Positions 53,552 to 64,000 of a DNA stretch of 64,000 nt are shown here, in pieces. How positions within the stretch are numbered: position 1 is the first letter of the stretch; every line of letters starts with the position of its first letter. The notes under the pieces were generated by a model. It saw nothing but the letters and a program-made list of their open reading frames with translations. It was not told where the DNA came from and did no database searches. Source of the DNA: Anaeromyces robustus (taxonomy: Eukaryota; Neocallimastigomycota; Neocallimastigomycetes; Neocallimastigales; Neocallimastigaceae); assembly GCA_002104895.1 (NCBI GenBank), contig MCFG01000098.1, positions 62,001 through 126,000 of the forward strand. Reading direction: 5' to 3'. The position numbers and the translations under genes are program-made.

Positions 53552-54249
53552 TCATAAATATAATAAATATAATAAATTTTTAATAATAATAATAATATAT
53601 ATATAATAATATAAAATATATTATTATAAAAGTTTTTAAAACAAAAACAAAAACAAAAACAAAAACAAAACAAAACCATATAATAATTATTTTTATTTTT
53701 ATTTCTATTTTTATTTTTATTTTCTTCCTCTTTTATATATATATATTATTATTTATTATTTATTATTTATTTATTTATTTATTTATTTACTTATTTTTAT
53801 TTTACTAATATATAAATTATTTTAACAATGAAAATTTATTTATTTATTTAAAATGAATAAAATAAATAAATAAAAATAAAAAAAAAAAATAAAAATTCTT
53901 TTATAAATAAATAATTTATATAGCTCTAAGAGAAAAAAAAAATAATAATTATTTATATATATTTATATTTGGTTGTTTTTATATATATATATATTATTTT
54001 TTAATATATTAAAATTGGGTTTTCAATTTTTTTTTTTTTTATATTTTATATTTTATATATATTATATTTTGTTTAATATTTTTTTTGGTTGTATTATGAT
54101 TATTATTTAAATTATATATGTTTTTTTTTTTAAATATATATTTTTTCTAATATTTAATTTATTTTATAATTTTTTTTTAATTTATTTTTACTTTAAATAT
54201 TTGTTCTTTTAATTTCATCTTTTAATAAAATTTTTATTTTTTTATTCAC

Positions 54250-54291
<42 letters not shown>

Positions 54292-54391
54292 GCTTATATT
54301 ATTTAAATAAAGTATTGATGATGAAATGGATATTTAAATTAATTAATTAATGATATTTTTACTTTCTTTTTTTTTTCTTTCCTTATAATAT
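52402..54391. other. AT spacer downstream of the SH3 gene
   Basis: No gene seen. It has CA-rich sequence near 52380, T/C tracts, A/T homopolymers and a strong inverted repeat: 53327-53349 pairs with 53389-53411 at 22 of 23 positions around a loop of A-run plus (CTTTTT)n. The 100 bp before 54391 form the 3' flank of the SH3 gene. Confidence 0.65.
53327..53411. repeat. Long hairpin with purine/pyrimidine loop
   Basis: The 23-bp arms atactaactattaacttta... (53327-53349) and its complement (53389-53411) differ at one position. The 39-base loop is an A-run followed by repeated ctttttctttt. Either a foldback element or an inverted duplication. Confidence 0.85.
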
Positions 54392-55737
54392 TTATATATT
54401 ATCTTCTTTCATTATTACACCTTGTTCTGGTTCATATTCAAATTCTTCTTCTTCATCACATACTTCCAGTATATGATCTGCATTTAATAATTCAGTATTA
54501 GAATTTACAACGGTAGCTACCATTGATTTTCTAGTACCTTTTGTCATAGATTGATCTGGTTCAATAAGTTTACTTTCTATAGTTGTTTCTTGCATTGGAT
54601 GTGATAAATATTTAAATTGTTCACTGGAATCTCCTCCTACTATTATATTATGTATTGATTCAGGTTTACCTTGTTTCATTAATTTAACTTTTTTAATCCA
54701 TTCATCATTTCTTTTCATATCTTCATAATCTTTTTGAGATATATAATTATTTTCATATAAACTTTCGGGTGTAGCTAATAGATTTTTAGAACTTTGTTCT
54801 TCATATGGAATATTGGCTAAATCTTCATTTAAATCACCTTCTAATATAATTAATGGAATTAAATATTCTTTTCCATCTTTTGGATTTATAGCACTTGCCC
54901 ATCCATCATTATAACGTTTTGTAATTTCAATAATATTATCTCTTTCAAATGTTATATCATCTGATTTATAATTATAAGCTACACGTTTAACAGCATGATG
55001 AGGATTATATGGAATTGCAGCTGCTTTAGTTTCTATTCCATCTGGTCCTTTTCCATAATCATTTTGTATTATTAAATCTTCTTCATGTAATTCTTCATTA
55101 CTATTTAATTTTTGTTGCTTCTTTTTATTATGATTCAAAAATGCAAACATTATAGAACCTAATACTAATAATAATGCAAGTCCTCCAATTAAATACCAAT
55201 ACCAATAACTTTTTCCCTTATCTTTATCTTTATTATTATTATTGTTATCTTTGTTATTATTATTAGTTTTATCTTTGTTATTATCTATATTATCCGTACT
55301 TGTACTATTATTTACAGAATTATTATTTGGATTAGCAGTTAATGAAGATGATTGTGTTGGTACTGATGGTATAATTGAAGTAGCAACATTACTAACTATT
55401 GATGAATAGGAAGCAGGTAAAGATGTTGTTAATGGTGGATTCATAGGATCATAAACTAATTTTGCTACTGTGGTACTATTTTGATATTTTTCTACATCAT
55501 CTCTATATTCATAATAAGTTTTCTCTTTACGTGGATCTTTAAGAATAACTACATATAAATCTCTATCTGGATATTTTACATCATATTTTTTACATGCAGC
55601 AACTGGTGCCTATAAAATTTTATAAAATATATATATATAGATATAAATGAATTATTAGTATTAATGTTATTAGTATTAATGTTATTAATATTAATATTAT
55701 TATTATTTATTAATATTATTATTAATGTTATTATTAA

Positions 55738-55782
<45 letters not shown>

Positions 55783-55794
55783 TTAATGTTATTA

Positions 55795-55825
<31 letters not shown>

Positions 55826-56248
55826 TTAATGTTATTATCATTATTATTATTATTATTATTATTATCATTATTATTAATATTGTTAATGTTATTATTATTA
55901 TTATTTATTATTATATTATGTATAAAAACTTACTCTGCACATAAATTCATTCAAATCATTATTTAAATAACTAAAATTATAGTCTGGTTGTTGAAGCCAT
56001 TGTTTATAATATTTATTGGTCCATTCATCATATTCAGTACTATTCATAAGTAAAGTTGTTACAGCTCCATCTGAAGATACATCATAATCTAATTTACCAA
56101 TTTTTTGAGTATCTGTAATATCAAATTCATATTTAATGGTATCATAATATTCACCTTTATAAAATGTATGTGTTCTTACTAATCTTTGTTCTCCAAAGAC
56201 TTGAACAAAGAATAATATTAGAAATATTAGACAAACGTAAGGTGTCAT
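54392..56248 (-). CDS. Type I membrane protein with cytoplasmic SH3 domain (2 exons)
   Basis: Exon 1 is 56248-55934 and exon 2 is 55609-54392. The intron (donor gtaagt, acceptor tatag) is phase 0 and mostly TTA repeat. The product has 510 residues: a signal peptide (1-19, MTPYVCLIFLILFFVQVFG), an ectodomain with a Cys pair (about 104 and 111, split by the intron), a Ser/Thr/Pro and then Asn/Lys-rich stalk (165-238), one membrane segment (about 241-263, YLIGGLALLLVLGSIMFAFL), a basic stop-transfer NHNKKKQQK, and an SH3 domain (about 312-362) with DGWASAINPKDGKEYLIP matching the usual GWW-G.NP..G..G.FP end. An acidic tail follows. Single-pass SH3 receptors of this shape occur across fungi and are thought to link the surface to signalling or actin. 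The ligand is unknown. Confidence 0.85.
55610..55933 (-). other. Intron of the SH3 gene with TTA array
   Basis: A 324-bp intron filled by tattaatgttat and (TTA)n repeats with cattatcatt interruptions (about 55680-55920). It is longer than most introns in the window, probably through microsatellite growth. Confidence 0.85.
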
Positions 56249-59200
56249 TTTTATGATTTTTATTTAATTTTTAATTTATTGCGTAAAAAAAAATTTTTTT
56301 TCTTTCTTCCTTTTTTTTTTTTGTGTTAAAACATATATAAAGATTTATTGACTTAAATTAAAATATATAATATAATATTATATAACTTGATTTTTGTTAT
56401 ATATAATAATAAGTATATAAAAAATATATAATAAAATATATTATGAACAAAAAAAAAATTAGTATTCATATTAAATATTTAATTATTATTTAATTTAATT
56501 TTGTATTTTATATATCTATATTTATTTATTTACCTTATTATTTATATATATATAATATTTTCTCTATTAAATAATATACTGATATATTAATATTATATTA
56601 TCGTATTGTTTTACTTTATAATTTTTTTATTATTATATTACAATTTTTGATTTTAATAATATGAATTATAAAATGGATATCTTATTATATAGTTTATTTA
56701 TATATATTTTATATTGAGAAGTTATTTGAATTATTTACAATACAATAAAAATATATATGAATTTAAGAATTTTTTTATCTTTGATGATAATTGTATATTG
56801 ATATGTAATAATAATTTTATTTTATGAAAATAAAATTAACAATTTATTAACATTTAAAATAAAATACCTTATATTAATTAATTTAATATATGCTTAAATT
56901 GAGGGAAAAAAAGAATTATCCCAAAATATTATATAAATATGAATAAAAACTGACTTTTTATATTATATTAAAAAAATATTGAATAAATGCTGTATTAAAG
57001 GCTTCTAAAATAAATATATTTATTACTCCTTTATTATTATTAATTATAAAAGAAAAAAGATTTTCATTTTTTTTCTTTTGACTTATGCTTATATTATATT
57101 AAAATCAAGTAAGTTATGAAGTTATGTGTTTATGTAATTTTCCAAAAAAAAAAAAAAAATTAAAAATTAAAAAATAAAAATAATTATTATTATTTCTATA
57201 AGTGATTTTCTCAAATTCTATTAATTTCGGAAAGTTACATTTATTTATTTATTATTATTATGTTTAATAATAATTATTCAAGAAAAATATAAACATTATT
57301 TTTCTTAATCTATATTTAAAAAAATATATATTATAATAAAATAATAATAATAATAATAAAAAAAAATTAGTTCAACTGTTATTTATTATATTTATTAGTA
57401 TATTATAAATATTTAATAATATATATTATAAATTGAATAAATTTTCTTTTCTTTTAATTATTCTTTTTTTTTTATATATTATTTTTTTCAATTTAATACT
57501 TTTTTTTTAAATACATAATATATATGTTCTAATTTATTATTACTATTATTTTTAAAGTTTTAGTTTTAATTTTTAAAAGGTCTTTTTCTTTATTTTTTAA
57601 CAAAAAATTTTAATTAACATTCAAAATACTTTTTATTTATATATTATTAAATAATTAATTAAATTAAATTCATTATTTCCTTCCAAAAAAATACTAAGAT
57701 ATATATGAAAGAATAAAAAAAAAAGTAATGTTTATATTTAAAAAATATAACTATAAACAATTATTTACCGTAAATACAATAATTGTAATAAAATAAATTT
57801 ATTTAATATTTTCGTTTATAATAATTTATTTTCATTAAATTACTTATAAATATTTTCTTTTCTTTTTAAATAAATTTATTTATTTTTTTTTTTAATAATT
57901 TTTCTTTTTCAATTTTTTTTAATTTTAAATTTAAAATTCTTATATATTACTTTAACCTTTTTTTTTATTTTTTACAAAAATAAAAGTAAAAAAAGAAAAA
58001 AAGAAATAAAGAAAAAAAAAATACAAACTTTATTTTTAACTAATAACTATAATATGTTTTATTTAATTTTATTTTATTATATAATAATATATAAATGAAT
58101 ATATCTATTAAAATAAATAAATAATATATAAATAATAAATAAATAAATAATAACTAATAAATAAATTTTTATGAATTATAAATTATATTTAAAATATAAT
58201 TTTACTAATATATCAATTAAATTAATCTAAAATAAAAAAGTGAATATATATTATATATTATTATTCAAATCATTATTCTCTATATATTAATGAATAAATA
58301 GATAATCTTTAAATAAATAATCCTATATATATTAATGAATAAATAAATATTCTTTAAATAAATAATTCTATAGCATTTATAATATATTGTAATTAATTAT
58401 AGATATAATTCTCAAATGAATCAGAACATATAATAAATTATAAGTTTAATAGAATTGAATATATATTATAATATAATATATTCAATTATAATATAATCAT
58501 GTAAAATAATTGAATGAAAAATGAAAATAAATTTAATTGTTAATTATATATTGGGAATTATATATTGGGAATTATATTTAAATATATATAATAATTATTT
58601 AATAATCTAATAATAATTAAATAATCATTTAATAATTAATAATAATTAAATAATAATTAATAATTAAATAATAATAATTTAAATCATTAATAAAAAAAGA
58701 ATATAGAATTAAAATTTTCTTTTTTTATAAATCTTAATTTATAATTAAATTTACTAAAAAAAAAAAAAACTTTTTTCTTTTTTCTTTTTTCTTTTTAACT
58801 TTTTATTATTAGTGGTTTTTTTACTTTTTTTTTTATTTTTAAAAATATTTTTAATATATTTAATATATTTTAATATATTTTAATATATTTAATATATATT
58901 TCTTGTAGTAATTATAAATAAAATAAAATATATGGAAAATAAATTGTAATGACACAATCACTAATATATTAAAAATAAATTAGTTATCATTATTAAACTA
59001 TTATTAAATACCGATGATTAAATTAAAAATAAAAAGTCATTTTTATTATTAAATTAAATCTATAGGTATAATATAATTTATATATATGTATTATTCAATT
59101 TAAATATATGTATAATCTAATAATAATTCATTATCTATATAATTAATACTAATTATATTAAATGGTATAATATATTGGTATATATTAAATTAATAATAAT

Positions 59201-60141
59201 TATTAAAAATACAAAAGAAAAAAATTTTTTTAATTTTTTAATTTTTTTCAATTATTTTATTACTATTATTATTTTATGTAGTGTGGTGTAATTAACCTCC
59301 TTTTTTTTTATTATATTATATTATATTATATTCTATTATATTATATTATATTGATATTAAATATTAAATATTTTGTGGTAGAATTTATTAATTAATATAT
59401 GTCACGTATAATAAAATTCAATATATATTATAATATATTATTATTATATTGTTAAAATAAAGATTTTAATTTTTAATTTTAATTTTAATTTTGGCGGTTT
59501 GCTTTTTTTTTTTTTTTTTTGGCGTTGTTTATTTTTAAATGTTTTTTTTTTTTTTATTATATTATATTATTTAATTTTTATTTCCTTTTTTATCATAATC
59601 ATAATTATCATTATTTGTATAATGGTTTGAAATAATAAAATAAATGAATATTAAAAATCTTAATAAATAATAATTACATAGAAAAAAATAATAATTAATA
59701 AATAATAATAAATAATAATAATAATTAATAAAATAAAAAACATAAAATAAAATAAATAATAATTAAATAATTAAATCAATAAATTTATTATTGTATATAA
59801 TAAATGATTACATTATAAGTTCTATAATATTATTATCATATTATCATATTATCATATTATCATTTATAATTAATATTTTAATCATCAATCATTTAGTAAA
59901 GAATGATAAAGAATAGTAATACTTAATAAATAATAATACTAATAATAATACTTAATAAATAGTAGTACTAAATAAATACTTAATAATTTGTACTTGAAAA
60001 CAAAAAAAAAAACAAAAACAAAAAGAATAATTAGAATATATATTAAGTTATTTTTGTTAATAAAAAAAATAAATAAACAGAAAAATATTCAAATTTTTAA
60101 ATGAATGAATGAATGAATAAATTAATAAATAAATAAATTAA

Positions 60142-60232
<91 letters not shown>

Positions 60233-61185
60233 AATAAAATAAATAAACGATAGAATTCTAAAAACATTCATTAATTATTGATAAAATAATCAATTGTAAT
60301 ATATATATATAATATATAACTATTATATATTAAAGTATATAGGCTTAAAATACATTTTATATATTTAATCCTATAAATAATAATACATAATATAATATAA
60401 TATATACAAATATATTTAATTATATTTTTCCATCTATAAATAATAAACATAACCATATTTAGAAATAGTTAATTTAAACCGAAATTTTTTGAAAATTAAT
60501 AAAAAAATTTTTTTTTAGTAAAAAGCCATGTCAAGAAAAATAAATTATAATTATATTAATATTATAATTTTTACATTTTACATTTTATAATAGCTATTAA
60601 TAAAAATATTTATATAATAAAATGTTAAAAAAAAAAACTATATTAAGTATTTAATATATCATTTATGTTTTGTATAATATGTATTTTTATTTATATTTTG
60701 TATAATATTAATATGTATTTTTTTATAATATTCAATATTTCCAAATAGCAGTTTTTTTAAATTTATCTTTGTCATAACTATATATTTTATTTTTTTAGTG
60801 TAAATGTTTTTTTTTTTAAATAATTAAATAAAATTAATTACTACAATATACTGTAATATATTATACAATATATTATTTAATTAAAGTATCTTCTATATTA
60901 ATTTGTAATGAAAAATCTTTTTTTAAAAAAAAAAAAAGAATTGTCTACCACGCCATACAAGTTAATTTTTAATTTATTTAAAGAATTTTTATATATTATA
61001 TTATAATTAATTTAATTTAATCAACCTATTTATAATTTATTATTTTCTTTTTTAAATATATTTAATATATTTTATAATATATTATTTCTTGTATAACATT
61101 AATGTAATCAATTTAATTATACATAGTAAATAATATATTAATTAATATAATTATCTCCAAAAATATAAATAAATAAATAAATAGA

Positions 61186-61236
<51 letters not shown>

Positions 61237-61249
61237 ATCAATAAATCAA

Positions 61250-61325
<76 letters not shown>

Positions 61326-61367
61326 AAATAAATAAATAAATAAATTAAATAAATAAATAATAAAAAA

Positions 61368-61434
<67 letters not shown>

Positions 61435-62684
61435 ATGAATAAATAAATAAAAATAGAATATTATTAATATATAAATGTATATTTATGTTTTTTTTTGTAC
61501 TTAATTTTTTTAATCATTTAATCAATTAAAAACACACACACACGGAGAGACACAGACACACACAATAATTATTAATATCACTGGTTACAATCAGTGGTAT
61601 GATTTTTTTTAAGTAATTTTTTTTTTATAGTAATAAAAAATAATGGTAGTATTATAGTATTATAGGTAACAGTAGTTAAGGAATGCCACTACTCAAAATA
61701 TTAAAATACTTATTTTATTAATTTTTTTTTTATGATTACTTTTAAATTTTTTTATTATAAATTTTATTAATAAATATATTAACATTATTTATTACAAAAA
61801 ACATTTAGTAAATTATTATTATTAATTGGCCACATATAATAATATAATATTTTTGTCTACCACACAAAGATGATAAGAATGTTTTTCAAAATTCCATAAT
61901 TCTTTTATTGTTAATTGTTTTTTTTTTTTTTATTGGTATTTTTTTATTGTTATTTTTTTTTTTTTAATATCAATAAATACTTTTTTTTTTTCCTTTTCAG
62001 GTAATATTTATTAATGATTTTTTTATATTAATTAATTATTTATTTTTTAATTTTTTTATTTTTTTATGATAAAAAATACAATAAAAATAAAAAAAAAAAA
62101 AAAAAAAAAAAAAACATTTCATCATTCATATTCATATTCATATTCATAATTCATTTATATTCATGGTATATATATTAATTATTAAAATTACAAAAAAAAA
62201 AAAAAAAGGAAAAATTTTTTTTTTTTATGTAAAACTATTTTGTTTATATTTTATGGGGCTCTTTTTGTGTGTGTTTATATGTTGTTGTTGTTTTTTTTAT
62301 TATTATTGTATAATTAAAAAAGTTACCAAAATATTTTAAAACAAAACAAAAATAAAATAAAATAAAATAGATGTTTAAAAACTTGGAATTTATCTATGAT
62401 TAATAATGATAATAATAATTTTAAAAATTTCTTTCTTTTTTTAGTTATGTATTAATTTTTAAATAAACAAAATATCAAATATTTAATGTAATCAATATAA
62501 ATTCATTAATTAGATTGAATAGATAATATTTTTTTAAATATTTAGGTTTTTTATTTTTTTATAAAATACATTATATATATATATATATATATAAATGTAA
62601 AAAATTGAAGTATTATTATCTATGTATTTAAATTTTATTTTTTTAAAGTTTAATTAGTTAACTAGTTAACATATTATATAATGC

Positions 62685-62716
<32 letters not shown>

Positions 62717-63027
62717 TTGGAAAGAAATATTATTTATAAATTTATATCTTAAATTTTTTTTTTTAATTAATTCAATTTGTCTTTATTTTATGATATTTTT
62801 TATACTATTATCATTATTTATTATTATGTATTATTATTTATAATGATATGTATTTTTTTTTTTTTTTTTATTATTTAATTATAACCATTTATTTTAATTA
62901 CAATTGCTTTATAAAATACTATAATATATTTAGAGAACTGAATAAGAGATATATAAAGTGTAATGCTAAATAGAATAAATAAATACTATTGTAAATTTTA
63001 TAATTTTTTTTTGTTTGTGTTTTTATT
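56249..63027. other. Long gene-poor region
   Basis: About 6.8 kb without a recognised gene. The first 200 bp are the SH3 gene promoter, with T-runs and a TC tract. Elsewhere there are (AAAT)n arrays at about 60120-60235 and 61165-61455, a (CA)n-like patch at 61533-61565, a small hairpin around atcactggttacaatcagtg (about 61576-61600), and the words tgtctaccac at about 60942 and 61855, which may mark a diverged repeat. A long T-run lies at about 62683-62711. A short ATTTTGGCGGTTTGC patch near 59490 is GC-richer but unexplained. Confidence 0.6.
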
Positions 63028-63466
63028 TTATTTAATATTTAAAAATACAAATGATAATAATAATTCAATTTTTTCTTTAAGTAGTTGATAGTTATATATA
63101 CAAAATTTTTTTTGTTCATCTTTTTGTGTTTGTTTTCGGTTTTGATCATAATACATTGATAATGTATCTATCATTCTTTTAAATCTTTTTTCATTTTCTT
63201 TATCATCTATAATTTCTTGAATGTAATTATTATCTGGTGTATTTAAAAAGTCTTCTAAATTAACATTATTCATTAAAAGAAATGCCCAAGTTTCAGCTAA
63301 ATCTTCATAAAATGATGTCATAGCGTAGGATGATACAAATCCCAAATTATAAATACTATCTTGTTTATGGTTTTCTATTATTAAAAATATATATATATAT
63401 ATTATAAATATTATATAATAATTAATAACTAACATTTTTATATCATTATATTTATATGTAATCTAT

Positions 63467-63498
<32 letters not shown>

Positions 63499-63499
63499 A

Positions 63500-63535
<36 letters not shown>

Positions 63536-64000
63536 TATTATTTATTATTTTAGGATACAGAATATTAAATTTAATAATATATATTATATTATATATTATA
63601 TGTATATACATTTTTTATATATATATTTACCAGTTATATCAATTTTAAAGTCATTATCCATTATTTCATTGATTTTTTCATGATTAGATTCATTATTATT
63701 ATAATTGAAATTTTTTGGTAATAAAGAATACCATAAATTTTGAAAAATTTTGAAATTTGGAATATAGGAAAGATAAAATGATGAATTATTCTTTTCTTCT
63801 ATGGTTTCTTTTTTTGTTATTATAGTAAAATAAGTATTGTGATTATTATCATCATCATTATTTTGTATAAAATGAAAAATAGAGGATACTTTTTTCCATA
63901 AATCTTGATATTTTTCAATATTTTGTTTAAATATTAATGAAAAATTTTCTTGAGTAAAGTTATACGAATAATTTAAATTTTTAATACCATACATTAAAAA
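63028..64000 (-). CDS. Probable zinc metallopeptidase-like protein, C-terminal part
   Basis: Minus-strand gene cut by the right edge of the window. The last two exons are >64000-63631 and 63374-63028, joined by a 256-bp intron (donor gtaaat, acceptor aatag) in phase 1, giving ...DFKIDIT-ENHKQDSIYNLG.... The final exon reads GFVSSYAMTSFYEDLAETWA, which matches the GF.S.YA....EDFAE motif that supplies the downstream Glu ligand in a family of putative gluzincin-like zinc peptidases. The HExxH that should precede it is not in the visible part and may lie beyond the edge. The upstream exon is Asn-rich, with a low-complexity insert. The Met at 63994 need not be the start, because the frame is still open to the edge. 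Peptidase assignment is moderate. Confidence 0.5.

Noticed and set aside
53467-53679. 70-codon minus-strand frame
   Set aside because: Made of homopolymer T and CAAAA repeats; no biological signature.
55576-55779. Separate small gene between the two SH3 exons
   Set aside because: Lies across the intron and the start of exon 2; the spliced reading gives a continuous protein with matching phase.
60271-60456. 61-codon minus-strand frame
   Set aside because: Ile/Tyr-rich chance frame in AT DNA, with no neighbours or motif to support it.

Overview
The window looks like nuclear DNA of an extremely AT-rich fungus, most probably an anaerobic gut fungus (Neocallimastigomycota). The evidence is a base composition dominated by A and T with long homopolymers and AAAT/TTA microsatellites, asparagine-rich proteins, short GT-AG introns, a homocitrate synthase of the fungal alpha-aminoadipate lysine pathway, a large ankyrin-repeat protein plus a tandem family of ankyrin-like proteins, a type I membrane protein with a cytoplasmic SH3 domain, and a decayed serpin end. 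Dictyostelids are also AT-rich, but they are not known to make lysine by this route.

Layout. 1-2.9 kb: a broken Ty3/gypsy retrotransposon running off the left edge, with its integrase end disrupted by a repeat-bearing insertion. 2.9-4.3 kb: AT spacer with a small MITE-like element. 4.3-5.6 kb: an old Ty1/copia remnant. About 5.65 kb: a tRNA-like relic. 5.8-12.1 kb: a second, much younger copia element on the minus strand with near-identical LTRs, a perfect 5-bp target duplication and a primer-binding site matching the anticodon arm of tRNA-Lys(CUU). 12.2-19.1 kb: three tandem paralogous ankyrin-like genes separated by duplicated spacers that share a conserved non-coding block. 19-25 kb: spacer with two perfect palindromes and a serpin relic. 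25.2-28.8 kb: an 11-exon transketolase gene. 29.6-30.6 kb: a LINE-like 3' end with a poly(A) tail. 31.5-33.3 kb: a minus-strand protein with 13 ankyrin repeats and decayed further repeats behind it. 33-46.8 kb: gene-poor, microsatellite-rich DNA. 46.8-48.0 kb: intronless homocitrate synthase. 49-52.4 kb: a graveyard of decayed coding sequence and a small retroposon family. 54.4-56.2 kb: a two-exon SH3 membrane protein. 63.0-64 kb: the end of a probable metallopeptidase-like gene cut by the window edge.

The two clear metabolic genes are housekeeping: transketolase for the non-oxidative pentose phosphate pathway and homocitrate synthase for the first step of lysine synthesis. They are unlinked in function. 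The most notable features are the recently amplified ankyrin-like array with its conserved spacer block, and the half-tRNA-Lys-primed copia element inserted directly upstream of that array.
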